Assembly (NCBI RefSeq): GCF_003113895.1
Contig: NZ_BDUD01000001.1
Span: forward strand, 2,949,445-3,013,444
Direction: 5' to 3'
DNA from: Nostoc commune NIES-4072
GTDB lineage: Bacteria; Cyanobacteriota; Cyanobacteriia; Cyanobacteriales; Nostocaceae
DNA: 64,000 nucleotides
Shown here: positions 8,984 through 24,108 of the stretch, piece by piece
Layout of the letters: each line of letters opens with the position of its first letter
Numbering within the stretch: position 1 is the first letter of the stretch
Notes under the pieces: generated by a model
What the model saw: only the letters and a program-made list of their open reading frames with translations
What the model was told of the DNA's origin: nothing
Database searches by the model: none
Translations under genes and position numbers: made by a program

Positions 8984-10141
8984 TTAAAAGATATCAGCTG
9001 GATCTGCCGATTGCACTTTACGTATTGCGATCGCTCCCGATATCGCACACATCAAAATTGTTAAAATTACAACAGTTGCGGCTCGACTAAAAGTCATATA
9101 AATGGGCAGCAAAGTAGCATTACGTGTCATATCATACAATCCCAGGCACAATGAAAAACCGGGAATATATCCTAAAACTGATAGGATGATAGCTTCTTGA
9201 AATACAAGACTAAATAAGAATGAACTTTTATAACCCATTGCTTTTAGAGTGGCATATTCTGCCAAGTGTTCTGATACATCTGAATATAAAATTTGATAGA
9301 CAATTACGGCTCCAACCATAAATCCCATAATCGTACCTACTGTAAAAATAAATCCAATGGCTGTACTACTCTTCCAATAATCTTTTTCTAGCTGAATAAA
9401 TTCTTGTTTAGATAACACTCTGACATCTTGAGGTAACTCTTTCTGCATCGCTTCTACTAAATTTTTAACATTCACATTTGGTTTTAAGCGAATTAGTCCG
9501 ATATCAATCAGTCCTCTTTGGCGTTTATTGTCAAATATTCGGAGAAAATTTAAATCACTTGTAATTAAAGTGCCATTTGCTGCAAAAGATGTTCCTAACT
9601 CAAATAAAGCTCCGATAGTAATTTGCCGATTATTTACTTCTGTAGAGATTGCTATTCCTTGATCAAACTCAGTAGCTATTGTCCCAAATTCTGGTCGAGA
9701 ATTCCGATCAAATAAAGCAACATCTGGAATCTTTATTTTGTCTATATTTTCTTGTACTTCTGGTAAGTCTAAAACATCTTCATCAGGATTAATTCCTATA
9801 ATTAAAATTTGCCGACTAGTATAGTTCTGTGGATTAGTCCAAAAACCAAAATCTAGATATACAGAACTTATCGATTCTACACCATCAAAGCTTTGTACTT
9901 GGTATAAATGTCTTTGGGAAAATGTTTTTAAAGTATTCAAAGCAATGCTTCTAGAGCTAATTAAAAAAATGTCACTCTTCAACTTGGTATGTAGACGGAT
10001 ATTACTATCATATAGACCATCGCTAAACCCTAACTGCATAAACATCAGAATTATAGCAAAAGCAATACCGGCTAGCGCAATTAATAAGCGAGTTCTTTTA
10101 TGAGTCAGTTGTAGCCAAGCTACAATTAATGAAAACTTCAT
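8984..10141 (-). CDS. devC: DevC-family ABC transporter permease
   Basis: The 385-residue protein has an N-terminal membrane helix (LLIALAGIAFAIILMFMQLGF), a large periplasmic MacB-like domain of about 200 residues, and three C-terminal helices (about residues 260-370) with the FtsX-type YATLKAMGYKSSFLF motif. This is the DevC/MacB permease layout. It lies 6 bases after devB and before devA, consistent with one operon. Confidence 0.85.
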   Translation of the reverse strand: MKFSLIVAWLQLTHKRTRLLIALAGIAFAIILMFMQLGFSDGLYDSNIRLHTKLKSDIFLISSRSIALNTLKTFSQRHLYQVQSFDGVESISSVYLDFGFWTNPQNYTSRQILIIGINPDEDVLDLPEVQENIDKIKIPDVALFDRNSRPEFGTIATEFDQGIAISTEVNNRQITIGALFELGTSFAANGTLITSDLNFLRIFDNKRQRGLIDIGLIRLKPNVNVKNLVEAMQKELPQDVRVLSKQEFIQLEKDYWKSSTAIGFIFTVGTIMGFMVGAVIVYQILYSDVSEHLAEYATLKAMGYKSSFLFSLVFQEAIILSVLGYIPGFSLCLGLYDMTRNATLLPIYMTFSRAATVVILTILMCAISGAIAIRKVQSADPADIF

Positions 10142-10147
10142 AGTGAG

Positions 10148-11308
10148 TTAAGGTTTAATGAGTACATTAACTGCTAAATTAGTTAGTCTCGTAACAAGTT
10201 TACTATCTGTTAAACGGATTTTGACTTCGATTACTCTAGCGTCAATCTTAGCTGCTGGGTCAGTATTCAAAACATCCTTTTTTCCAACTTGTAAACCCAT
10301 TTGTTCAACTACACCTGGAATAGATTTAGAGAAAGCACTACTAGAAATTATGGCTGTTTGACCAACTTTTACCCTATGAATATCTGTTTCATAAACTTCT
10401 GCAACGACATACATTTGTTGAGTGTTACCAATTTGCAGAATACCTTGGTCAGAAATTGCTTCTCCTGAATGAGCAAAAATTTTGAGAATTTGGCCAGACT
10501 GAGGGGCACGAATTATTGTAAGTTCTAAGCGAGCGATCGCTAGTTTCAAATTACTATTCGCTGATTCTACTTGAACTTTACTTTCTGCTAGCTGTAAACT
10601 AGCTTGTGCTGACCGAACTTGTGCCTGTGCATAGAGGAGATCGGTACTTCGTCCTTGTTCTAACTTAGCAAGTATAGCTTTGGCATTATTTAGCTCATTT
10701 TCTGTGCTACTAACCTCTAATAATTTATCATCCAAAGATTGTTGGGAAATAGCTCCTTGCATTTGTAAATAAGAGAAGCGTTCTAAGTCTTTTTGTTTAG
10801 CTTGTAGAGCTATCTCTATTTTTTGTACTGTTGCTTTTTGAGCCTCAATTTCTGACATTTGAGGCATTTTTATCTGCCTAATTCGAGATTCTGCTTCTTC
10901 AATTTGAGCTTTGCCAAACATACTCTCAGCTTTGAAGCGATTACGAGCTTCTTGCAACTGAGTGGCCGCAGCATTTTTTTCTGCTAATCGTTCTTGATAA
11001 CTATCTAAATAGGCTAAGACATCGCCTACTTTTACTTGCTGACCTTCTTGGACTAACAACTTATCAATGCGTTCTTCACGACTACCTCCAATTGTAATTA
11101 CTTCTCCTTGAGGTTCCACCCGACCTAGCGATGTAACCGACCTCACCCGATTTTTTTGCTCTTGAACCTTTGCGATCGCCATCTGAGAATCGGGTGCTTG
11201 GGTGTGATAAAATTGGTAAATTTTTATCATACTAATTCCTAAAACACCAACGATTGGTATTAGAATTAGCCTTTTACTTGAAGGTTTTAAAACTAAATTT
11301 AGATTCAA
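10148..11308 (-). CDS. devB: DevB-family periplasmic adaptor (HlyD-like)
   Basis: The 386-residue membrane-fusion protein has an N-terminal anchor (LILIPIVGVLGISMIKIY), a lipoyl-like half-motif (VTSLGRVEPQGEV), a long coiled-coil hairpin at about residues 100-245, and a beta-barrel region (IIRAPQSGQILKI, VVAEVYETDIHRV). It would bridge DevC and an outer-membrane TolC-like channel that is not encoded in this window. The best start appears to be TTG at 11308, with GAGG 8 bases before it; the next in-frame ATG would cut into the membrane anchor. Confidence 0.82.
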   Translation of the reverse strand: MNLNLVLKPSSKRLILIPIVGVLGISMIKIYQFYHTQAPDSQMAIAKVQEQKNRVRSVTSLGRVEPQGEVITIGGSREERIDKLLVQEGQQVKVGDVLAYLDSYQERLAEKNAAATQLQEARNRFKAESMFGKAQIEEAESRIRQIKMPQMSEIEAQKATVQKIEIALQAKQKDLERFSYLQMQGAISQQSLDDKLLEVSSTENELNNAKAILAKLEQGRSTDLLYAQAQVRSAQASLQLAESKVQVESANSNLKLAIARLELTIIRAPQSGQILKIFAHSGEAISDQGILQIGNTQQMYVVAEVYETDIHRVKVGQTAIISSSAFSKSIPGVVEQMGLQVGKKDVLNTDPAAKIDARVIEVKIRLTDSKLVTRLTNLAVNVLIKP

Positions 11309-11411
11309 CTTTACAACCTCAATAATTTAACTGATGTTTTTATCGAAAATTCAGAATTAATTTGGAACGAAAAAGTGTCTGAATCAAGACCCTGCTGAAT
11401 TGCTTGCCATG

Positions 11412-12734
11412 TTATTCCTGTAGCTGATAAATGGGATCAATATTTTCTTTCTCTATCATTCGCAAAGGTTGATATAGATAACTAAAAATTGCTACCCAGA
11501 AATTGAGTGTTCCCAAAACTATAAATAACAGCCCGATGCCTCGCCCTGCTCCAATGCCGATAATTTTACCGACACTACTAGCCAGTAGACCACCACTAGC
11601 CAAAAGTGGCTCGAATACATAATCGGCTAAAGGCCCAGCTAGGAGATAAGCGAGTGGAAAGGAAGACCAGGCAATCATTAGCCGCACTGCAAAGACTCGT
11701 CCTTGCACATCCGGTGGTACTTTGATTTGCCAGATAGCTTGATTGGAACCATCCATAAATGGCACGCAGAAAAAAACGCCAAAGGCTGCTGCTGTAATTA
11801 ATGGTATGGAAGGGTATAGTCCAATGAGGAGCAAACACATTGCTTGCAGCAAACCGAAACCGAAAACACCGTACACGCGAGGCTTTGGGCCTCCCCAAAC
11901 GCTCATGATAATACCACCCACTAACATACCACTACCTGCAATAGACATCACGTTGCCAAGGATTGCAGGTGAAGTAAAAGCTAGAAGCATAGGTGTAATT
12001 AAGACACTGGCAATTCCCAATCCAAAATTGCTCCCAGCAAAAAACAATAACAGTCCCAATAAACCTGGACGTTTGATAATGTAAGTCCAGCCATAAACTG
12101 CTTCTTTTAATAGCGAGGCTTTTTCTTGATTGCCTGCGGTAGTTTTTTCGGGTTTGGGGAACTGGACAATCAAGAGAGTAACGACGGCGCAGATATAGCT
12201 GGCGAAGTCAATCAAAAGCACACCCTTAACTCCAATTGTCAAAACCATCACCCCTGCCAAAGCTGGGGCGAAAAGCCTTGCGGATGCTTCCCCGATGTTT
12301 GTCATCCCACTGGCACGACCAAGATGCTGTTTGGAGACAAGCAATGTGATAGTTGCAGAATAAGCTGGAAACTGAAAGGCAGTGCAAACTGAGATGACAG
12401 ACATACCAGTATAAATATGCCAAACCTGAAGTTGATTAATTAAAAGTAGTAATACAAGAACCAGGGTAGTTAGACCCGCTATAGTATTACAGAGTAACAT
12501 GGTTGTGCGTCGCTCCCAGCGATCCACAAGCGCACCAGTAATAGGTGATAGTACAATCCCAGGCAACGTAGTAAACAAAGAAATGAGCGCAAATTGAGTA
12601 ACTGATCCTGTTCGTTGGTAAACCCACAAACCAAGAGCAAAGCCAGTTAGTCCTGAGCCGATGAGCGAGATGAGTTGCCCAAACCAGGTAATCATAAATA
12701 CCTGTAATTTATTGGTTATGGTAGGTTTGTCCAT
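11412..12734 (-). CDS. MFS efflux transporter (DHA3-like)
   Basis: The protein of about 440 residues has roughly 12 hydrophobic segments and the MFS signature GALVDRWERRTTML between helices 2 and 3. The overall pattern matches MefA/DHA3-type exporters. An upstream in-frame TTG at 12755 exists, but ATG at 12734 (MDKPTITNK) is the more usual start. Lying between the alpha-oxoamine synthase and DevBCA genes on the same strand, it is a likely exporter or self-resistance pump of the NRPS/PKS product; the substrate is inferred from position only. Confidence 0.8.
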   Translation of the reverse strand: MDKPTITNKLQVFMITWFGQLISLIGSGLTGFALGLWVYQRTGSVTQFALISLFTTLPGIVLSPITGALVDRWERRTTMLLCNTIAGLTTLVLVLLLLINQLQVWHIYTGMSVISVCTAFQFPAYSATITLLVSKQHLGRASGMTNIGEASARLFAPALAGVMVLTIGVKGVLLIDFASYICAVVTLLIVQFPKPEKTTAGNQEKASLLKEAVYGWTYIIKRPGLLGLLLFFAGSNFGLGIASVLITPMLLAFTSPAILGNVMSIAGSGMLVGGIIMSVWGGPKPRVYGVFGFGLLQAMCLLLIGLYPSIPLITAAAFGVFFCVPFMDGSNQAIWQIKVPPDVQGRVFAVRLMIAWSSFPLAYLLAGPLADYVFEPLLASGGLLASSVGKIIGIGAGRGIGLLFIVLGTLNFWVAIFSYLYQPLRMIEKENIDPIYQLQE

Positions 12735-12948
12735 GTCTTTTGTTAATAGTTGCAATGTTTATAGCAGTTAGCACAATTCGCAATTCGCAATTAATGCCCA
12801 CGGATAAATCTGGGGGCTAGAACCAAGCAAAGTTTAAAATTTATCTATCCATAAATGAATTTAGGGGCTTGTACCATCAAGGAATAATTGGTCATATTTG
12901 TATTAGTAGATATCTAGTAAAATTAAATATGCGTTACCCAGAACCCTT

Positions 12949-12972
12949 GTAGAGACGTAGCTACGTCTCTAC
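12949..12972. repeat. Perfect 24-base palindrome downstream of the oxoamine synthase gene
   Basis: GTAGAGACGTAG is followed directly by its reverse complement CTACGTCTCTAC, 39 bases past the stop of the oxoamine synthase gene. It is a widespread cyanobacterial palindromic repeat and may act as a hairpin or terminator; no long T-run follows on the minus strand, so terminator function is uncertain. Confidence 0.5.
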
Positions 12973-13010
12973 GTTTTCCTATGTCTAGTGTGCCAATTGC
13001 GTAAATCTTA

Positions 13011-17509
<4,499 letters not shown>

Positions 17510-17533
17510 AGAAATTTCCTCAATATTTATTAA

Positions 17534-18824
17534 TTATTTGCTCAATGAACTGTTTTGAAACCTTAACTGCCTTCGTTGGTTCATAGAAGTTCTGCGAACC
17601 TGACGATTATGAGATTGTTCGTAGCTTGGCAAAGAAACAAATTTATCATTTACATCCTGGCTTAAGTATTTAGCTAAAGAGTGGATAGTTGGATATTTAA
17701 ACATTTCAACCATTGAGAACTCTTGGGCAAAAATCTTTTGGAGTTTGTTATAAATCTGCACCATGAGTAATGAATGACCACCCAAATCGAAGAAGTTGTC
17801 ATTAATACCCACCTTTTCTAGTTGAAGTATTTCTTGCCAGATGGCTGCAATCAAGACTTCAGCTTCGGTTTGAGGCATTTCATAATTAGCAGCCATCTCT
17901 GGGCGTAAACCTTGAGGAGCTGGTAAAGCACGGCGGTCTAGTTTGCCATTAGGTGTAAGTGGTAGGGCTTCCACCATGACGAAAGCCGAAGGAATCATGT
18001 AATCAGGCAGTTTTTCCTTGAGGACGCGACGCAAATCAGTAGTTGTCGGTGTTAGTTCCTGATTTGGCACTACGTAAGCGACTAAGCGCTGATCCCCAGG
18101 AACGTCTTCGCGGGCAATAACTACTGCCTGGAGTACAGATGGGTCTTGGCTCAATACAGCTTCTATCTCTCCTAACTCAATGCGGAAACCACGTATTTTT
18201 ACTAAAAAATCGATACGTCCCAGATACTCAATACGGCGATCGCTCAAATAACGTACTAAGTCTCCAGTTTTGTAAAGCCGTGCGCCTTCTTCGTCGCTAA
18301 AGGGATTGCGGATAAATTTCTCTGCTGTCAACTCAGGACGGTTAAGGTAGCCTCGCGCTAAACCTGCACCACCGATATGCAGTTCCCCAGGTACGCCAAT
18401 GGGAACTGGTTGCAGATGGCGGTCTAAGATATAAACTTCAGTGTTGGCAATAGGACTACCGATGGAAATTAATTCTGCCTCAGACTCAACTTGAGAAATT
18501 AGTGACCAGATGGTAGTCTCTGTTGGGCCATAAACGTTCCACAGGGAAGTACTTCTTTCTAGTAATTGATTGGCTAACTTCTTGGGTAAAGCTTCACCCC
18601 CACAAAGTATTTTTAATTTATGGGAATTTTGCCATCCAGCTTCTAGCAATAATCTCCAAGTAGCTGGGGTAGCTTGCATAACTGTAGCACCAGAGTTGAC
18701 TAGCAAATCCAACAACTGTTTACCATCAACAGTGACTTCACGCTTTGCCATCACTAAGCAAGCACCTACAATCATTGGCAGAAAAATTTCTAAGATAGCA
18801 ATGTCAAAGGTAAAAGTCGTTACT
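17534..18824 (-). pseudogene. NRPS 3' half: adenylation domain remainder plus PCP
   Basis: Homology resumes at about 18823 in a new frame with VTTFTFDIAILEIFLP, and the first ATG of this frame is at 18775. The A domain continues through NVYGPTETTIWS (A5), YKTGDLVRY (A7), IRGFRIELGEIE (A8) and NGKLDRRALP (A10). A peptidyl carrier protein follows with FFDLGGHSLLMVQ. Pocket residues by alignment to GrsA read D-I-L-Q-L-G-V-I-W plus Lys, close to the published glycine code DILQLGLIW. On its own this part lacks the A1-A3 nucleotide-binding motifs, so it cannot activate an amino acid. It would have been the C-terminus of the 18804-23930 protein before the deletion. Confidence 0.8.
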
Positions 18825-21800
18825 CGTAGATCCAGAAGTGTAGATAGTGTAAGCCAGGTTGTGAGATGTCACCTCAGTGATCGGGTTTTTCTGACAATGC
18901 TTAGTGATATGATACCAGTCGGTGTCTAGGCATACAACCGCTTCATGGTTGGGTAAACCTGCGACAAGCTGCTGTTGTGTCAACAATACTGACACTTGAG
19001 CATCTGATAGCATAAAACTCAGACGTTCATCAGGATAAGCTGGGTCTAGAGGTACATAAGCTCCACCAGCCTTCAGAATTCCTAACAGTCCCACCACCAT
19101 CTCTAAAGAGCGTTCTACACAGATGCCTACCAGGACTTCCGGTTTCACACCCAAAGTCCGCAGGTAATTTGCTAATTGATTCGCACGTTCGTTTAATTGC
19201 CGATAGGTGAGTTGTTGTGAATCAAATACTAAAGCTACTGCATCTGGAGTCCGCTCTACCTGTTCTTCAAACAACTGATGAATACACCGATCTTGAGTAT
19301 ATTCTATTTGAGTATGATTAAATTCCAGGAGCAATTGTTGTTCAGCTTTTGTTAGCAGAGGTAATTGGGAAATGGGCTGCTCTGGTTGAGCAAGAATTCC
19401 CTCAAGCATTGTCTGGAAATGCCCCGCCATCCGCTCGATAGTACTAGCATCAAATAGGTCAGTGTTGTATTTAAAGGCAGCAAACAGAGATTTGCTTGCT
19501 TCTACCACTTCCAAAGTTAAATCAAATTGTCCTTCTTCTTGGGGAATCACAAAAGGTTTCAACTGCAAATCGTGACAATCAATTTCTAGGTCTGTTTCTT
19601 CAGGCAGGAAAAACTCTAAAATATTGCCAAATCGCTCGATTTGTTGTAAATATACGAAGTTTACCTGAAACAGAGGAGTGTGGGACAGATCCCGGTTTGG
19701 TTGCAAGCGTTCGACCAATAACCCAAAAGGATAATCTTGATGAGCGATCGCTTCCAATACTGTTTGTCTAACTTGAGCCAAAAACGCCTTGAAGCTGGGA
19801 TTCCCAGCAAGATTTGCTCTTAAAACTACAGAGTTAACAAAATGACCAACCGTGCGGGCAAATTTAGTGTGTTGTCTACCTGCAAAGGGAGAACCCACAA
19901 GAATATCTTCAGCGCCTGTGTAGCGATGCAAAAGTGCCTGGAAGCTTGCTAACAAGAGTGTAAACAATGTCGCTTTCTCGGCTTTTGCCATCCTCTTGAG
20001 GCGTACAGTCATCTCTTCACTCAGCTTAAAGACATGGGAAGCTCCCTGATATGTTTGTACTGGTGGGCGCGGGCGATGCCTACGGCGAGCTTCGCTAACG
20101 CTAGGTAACTCTAGAACAGTTAAGTTACCAGAAAGTTTCTGTTGCCAATAGTGCCATAGACGCTCCCCAACATCACCTGCCAACATTTGCGTTTGCCATT
20201 GCACATAATCGCTGTAGTGATATTTGATTGGCGCTAAGGAGGCTTTTGTACCCGCTTTTGCAGCCGAGTAGAGCTTTTGCAATTCATCAAGCAGAATTAA
20301 TACTGACCAGCCATCACGGACAATATGATGTATTGCAAGTAAGAAAATATGCTCCTGCTCAGAACGAGTGAACAAACTTACCCTTAATACTGAATCTCGC
20401 TCCAAATCGAAGGGAAGTTGATATGCTGCGATTACTTCCTCTTTTAGTCTTTCTTCAGTCCAATCTCTAGCATCAATTTCTGCACAAGATATTTCTTGAG
20501 ATAACCGAATTTCTTGTACATATTCACTTTCATGTTCTGTAAAAGTGGTTCGCAAAATTGGATGGCGCTCTACCAGTTTTTGCAAAGCATTTTGCCAAGC
20601 TTGCTTATCTAAATTACCGCATATACGCATTGTTAATGCAGTGTTGTAAGCTGGGCTTTTTGGTGCAAGTTTGTACAAAAACCATAGTGCTTGCTGATTG
20701 CGAGAAAGAGGAAAAATCTTTGTATTAGCTGTATCTGAAATTTCGACTTGATGAGCAAGTTCTTTGAGTTTTTTCAAAGAATCAAGACCAGTTATTACTG
20801 AATCGCCATCAATGCCGAAATCAATGAGACTGGCAATTTCGTTAACACCAATTTCTTCAAGGCGATTAACCATTTGCAAACAGGTTTCTGGTGTACCAAA
20901 TAGCGCACTAGTTTGAAAGTAGCGCTCGAAGGCATAAGTTAATAAGTCTGAGCGCTGTTGCTCGTTTAAATCATCTAGACTTTTAGCTCCCTGTCGCCAT
21001 AAATTAACAGATGTTTTCAGATATTCAATAAATGGCTCTCTAACCTTTTGACGAACATTGTTGATGTCATCACCGATAAATGTATGCAGCATCAAGGTAA
21101 CACGGCCTGTATTTGGGTCGTGGCCGTGTGCGGCTCGTGACTGCCGATAAAGGGCGATTTTTTCGGCTAATTCTTCCGTGGATTGGAAAAGAAGGGCTGT
21201 TAAGATGTTAAATCCAGAGGCTCCAGCTTCAATAAATCTTTCTTTGCTGCCACTACAAGTTAACCAAATAGCCAATTCTTGCTGCTTGGGTAAAGGATAA
21301 ATTTGAATTTCCGTTTCGTTACCAACACCATTTGGTAACGAGATTGACTTACTTTGCCAGAGCTTTTGCACTTTTTCAATGCCTGAGTACAAAACTTCTG
21401 TACTATTGGCATAGGTGTTTGGTGAAAGCACAAAATCATTTGGGTTCCAACCTTTAGCAAAGGCTAGGTCTACCCTTCCTTGCGATAAATTATCGACAAC
21501 CGACCATTCTTCAGCGACTCGGATCGGGTTTTGTAGGGGTAAGACAACACTACCAGCACGAATGCGAACCCGCTTAGTTACCATTGCCAAAGCAGCAGCT
21601 AATACAGAAGGATTAGGGTAAAGTCCACCAAAGGCGTGAAAATGTCGTTCTGGTATCCAAACCGCAGTAAAATCATTTTGGTCTGCAAACTTGGCTCCTT
21701 CTATCAAAAGTTTATATTTGTTGTCTGTAAATTCGGCTTCGTTACTTGAGAAGTAAAACAAGCTAAATTGCAAACCTTGTTCAACAACTCGATTGTGAGT

Positions 21801-23930
21801 TATTGCGGAACTTTGTTGTATTTGCGGTTTAGTTTGGATTTGAAGCGCAGATTCTAATTTAGCTGAGACGTTTTGAGAAGGTAATCTGTTCTGACGAATA
21901 CGGGCAGCTAGTTCAGAAATGCTAATATTTTCTAAGAACACTTCTATCGGTAAAACTAGACCGAAGTTAGATTCGATTTCGTCTTTAATAGCGATCGCTT
22001 GTAGGGAATCAATACCTAAGCTATGAAGAGGCTGTTCTAGTTGGAGTTGAGTTGCAGCAATCTTCAAAATTGGGGCGATTTTGTCGCGCAAGATTAATTC
22101 TAATGAGGATTGTGTTGACGATGAAATTGATGATAGCTCTGGATTTGTGTTGATGTCTGCGATTGAGTTATCCGTCTGCTCTAAGATACTCGAACCTACA
22201 ACAGCTAGATTACCTGCAATAAAACCACTGCGGCAGACATGACGTTGAATTTTACCACTCGAAGTCTTCGGAAGATTCCCAGTTTTTAACAGTACTACCC
22301 CATAAACTTGTAACTCGTGCTGTTGCGATACTGCCCTACGGATGTCTGCGGACACCTGATTCATATCGAATTTTCGTAGATAACTACGCTCAACTTCCTG
22401 AACAACAATCAGTCGTTCTTCACCGTTGATTTCCACTGTAAACGCCGCACCACAACCTGGGTTAAGTCCAGGATGGCTTTGTTCTACAGTTAGTTCAATA
22501 TCTTGAGGATAATAGTTGCGACCCCGAATGATAATTACATCCTTGAGGCGACCCGTAACGAACAATTCACCATCTCGGATAAATCCCAAGTCTCCGGTGC
22601 GAAGAAACGGTCCTTGACCACTATCCGTCAGAAAAGCGTTGAAAACTTTTTCAGTCTCAGTAGGTCGGTTCCAATAACCCTGAGCAATGTTTGCACCTGA
22701 CACCCAAATTTCTCCCACTTCATCAGATGAGCATTCTCGTAAAGATTTGGGATTAGCGATGACGATTTTTCCATCTAGCCAAGCATGACCGCAACCGACA
22801 ATTTTTTTAGAATTGTCTTCCTCATAGTTTACAACCAAGTTTTGCTCAAGAGCGATCGCTTCGACCTGAGAAACTACAGGTGGTGATTTTTTCTCACCCC
22901 CACAGACAAATAAAGTGGTTTCAGCCATTCCATAACAGGGATAAAATGCTTCCCGACGGAAACCGTAAGGTGCGAAAGTAGCTGCAAATTTGTCTAACGT
23001 TTCCGCACGAATATATTCAGCACCATTGAAAGCTAAACTCCAACTGCTCAAATCTAGACCTTCTCGCTGTTTTGGCGTAATCTTATGAACACACAAGTCA
23101 TAAGCAAAATTTGGGCCGCCACTGGTAGTTGCTTTGTAGCGAGAAATTGCTTTGAGCCAACGCAAAGGTTGCTGAAGAAATTCTACAGGTGACATGAGAA
23201 TGCTTGGTATCCCTAAGTACAGAGGCTGTAGCACATTACCAATTAATCCCATGTCATGGAATAGAGGTAGCCAACCAACAACTATGCTTTCTTCTGTATG
23301 TTGGAATGACCTACGGATCATTTCTTCGTTGTGTAGTATATTGCCATGAGTTAGCATTACTCCCTTCGGTGTACCCGTAGAGCCAGAAGTGTACTGAAGA
23401 AAAGCTAAGGTATCGCCATTCACTTCTGGTTGTTGCCAGTTTGATGAAAAGTCATTATTGACATTATCAGTAGCCAACCATTGCAGAGATGCCAATTCTG
23501 GACTTTCAGTTAACCGACCTTGAAAATTAGTCAAAACTGAGGTTGTGGTCAGTGCTACCTTAGCATTGGCATCTGATACGATCGCTTGCAACCTTGATAA
23601 ATTTTGATTGCGCCGTGGCGGATAAGCGGGAACAGCTACCGTTCGAGAATACAAACATCCAAAGAAGGCACTAATAAATTCTAGTCCTGGTGGGTAGATT
23701 AACAAAGCACGAGAGCCTGCAACTCCAAGGGTTTGTAATTGTACTGCGATCGCTCTAGCCTGACGATCTAATTCTTCATAAGTCAAGCTTGCTCTCTCTA
23801 TTTCTCCATCCTCTAAAAAGGTAAAAGCTACTTTATTTGGTTGAGCAACTGATCTATAGCGCAGAATATCTACTAGAGTGGCAATGTCTTGGGAAAATTC
23901 TAAGTTCAAGTTCTCAGATGTAATAATCAT
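18804..23930 (-). CDS. Hybrid loader NRPS: FAAL-ACP-luciferase-like oxygenase-C-A (truncated)
   Basis: The 1708-residue protein comprises five parts. A fatty acyl-AMP ligase covers about residues 15-590 (QYTSGSTGTPKGVMLTH, GWLPLFHDMGLIG). An ACP follows (LGIDSLQA, Ser about 642). An FMN-dependent luciferase-like monooxygenase of the MupA/Atu3671 type spans about 720-1060 (FSLFYFSSNEAEF, WIPERHFHAFGG, LAFAKGWNPNDF). A condensation domain spans about 1080-1500 with HHIVRDG near 1200, and an adenylation domain begins near 1530. The last domain stops at TSGST, followed by six out-of-frame residues. The family logic is fatty acid activation, oxidation on the carrier, then amidation with an amino acid. 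It is the first megasynthase of the locus; the reading frame is cut by the deletion described at 18823-18827. Confidence 0.88.
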   Translation of the reverse strand: MIITSENLNLEFSQDIATLVDILRYRSVAQPNKVAFTFLEDGEIERASLTYEELDRQARAIAVQLQTLGVAGSRALLIYPPGLEFISAFFGCLYSRTVAVPAYPPRRNQNLSRLQAIVSDANAKVALTTTSVLTNFQGRLTESPELASLQWLATDNVNNDFSSNWQQPEVNGDTLAFLQYTSGSTGTPKGVMLTHGNILHNEEMIRRSFQHTEESIVVGWLPLFHDMGLIGNVLQPLYLGIPSILMSPVEFLQQPLRWLKAISRYKATTSGGPNFAYDLCVHKITPKQREGLDLSSWSLAFNGAEYIRAETLDKFAATFAPYGFRREAFYPCYGMAETTLFVCGGEKKSPPVVSQVEAIALEQNLVVNYEEDNSKKIVGCGHAWLDGKIVIANPKSLRECSSDEVGEIWVSGANIAQGYWNRPTETEKVFNAFLTDSGQGPFLRTGDLGFIRDGELFVTGRLKDVIIIRGRNYYPQDIELTVEQSHPGLNPGCGAAFTVEINGEERLIVVQEVERSYLRKFDMNQVSADIRRAVSQQHELQVYGVVLLKTGNLPKTSSGKIQRHVCRSGFIAGNLAVVGSSILEQTDNSIADINTNPELSSISSSTQSSLELILRDKIAPILKIAATQLQLEQPLHSLGIDSLQAIAIKDEIESNFGLVLPIEVFLENISISELAARIRQNRLPSQNVSAKLESALQIQTKPQIQQSSAITHNRVVEQGLQFSLFYFSSNEAEFTDNKYKLLIEGAKFADQNDFTAVWIPERHFHAFGGLYPNPSVLAAALAMVTKRVRIRAGSVVLPLQNPIRVAEEWSVVDNLSQGRVDLAFAKGWNPNDFVLSPNTYANSTEVLYSGIEKVQKLWQSKSISLPNGVGNETEIQIYPLPKQQELAIWLTCSGSKERFIEAGASGFNILTALLFQSTEELAEKIALYRQSRAAHGHDPNTGRVTLMLHTFIGDDINNVRQKVREPFIEYLKTSVNLWRQGAKSLDDLNEQQRSDLLTYAFERYFQTSALFGTPETCLQMVNRLEEIGVNEIASLIDFGIDGDSVITGLDSLKKLKELAHQVEISDTANTKIFPLSRNQQALWFLYKLAPKSPAYNTALTMRICGNLDKQAWQNALQKLVERHPILRTTFTEHESEYVQEIRLSQEISCAEIDARDWTEERLKEEVIAAYQLPFDLERDSVLRVSLFTRSEQEHIFLLAIHHIVRDGWSVLILLDELQKLYSAAKAGTKASLAPIKYHYSDYVQWQTQMLAGDVGERLWHYWQQKLSGNLTVLELPSVSEARRRHRPRPPVQTYQGASHVFKLSEEMTVRLKRMAKAEKATLFTLLLASFQALLHRYTGAEDILVGSPFAGRQHTKFARTVGHFVNSVVLRANLAGNPSFKAFLAQVRQTVLEAIAHQDYPFGLLVERLQPNRDLSHTPLFQVNFVYLQQIERFGNILEFFLPEETDLEIDCHDLQLKPFVIPQEEGQFDLTLEVVEASKSLFAAFKYNTDLFDASTIERMAGHFQTMLEGILAQPEQPISQLPLLTKAEQQLLLEFNHTQIEYTQDRCIHQLFEEQVERTPDAVALVFDSQQLTYRQLNERANQLANYLRTLGVKPEVLVGICVERSLEMVVGLLGILKAGGAYVPLDPAYPDERLSFMLSDAQVSVLLTQQQLVAGLPNHEAVVCLDTDWYHITKHCQKNPITEVTSHNLAYTIYTSGSTSNDFYL
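18820..18830 (-). other. Frame-breaking deletion junction in the adenylation domain
   Basis: At 18825-18827 the codon of Thr in TSGST is followed by one base and then, in a different frame, by VTTFTFDIA. In intact A domains about 34-36 residues (GKPKG through the segment before the A4 motif) separate these two points. Roughly 100 bases are therefore missing, and the number is not a multiple of three. Confidence 0.75.
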
Positions 23931-24108
23931 GGGTGATGACTCTAAAATTTGAATACAAGGCTACTGTGGACTCTTTATTTCAGAAATTAGTTCAGATGAA
24001 TAGTATTTGAAACGAAAATGAGATGACTACGAGTGCTAAATCAGATTAATTTTGACAGCTAAAATTTACTATTTATTTTTAGATGCAAAACAGTCAGTCT
24101 GTTAACAC

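Noticed and set aside
8232..11308. DevBCA taken as evidence for the heterocyst glycolipid island
   Set aside because: The adjacent megasynthases lack hgl-type domain order; DevBCA paralogues are common, so only an exporter role is claimed.
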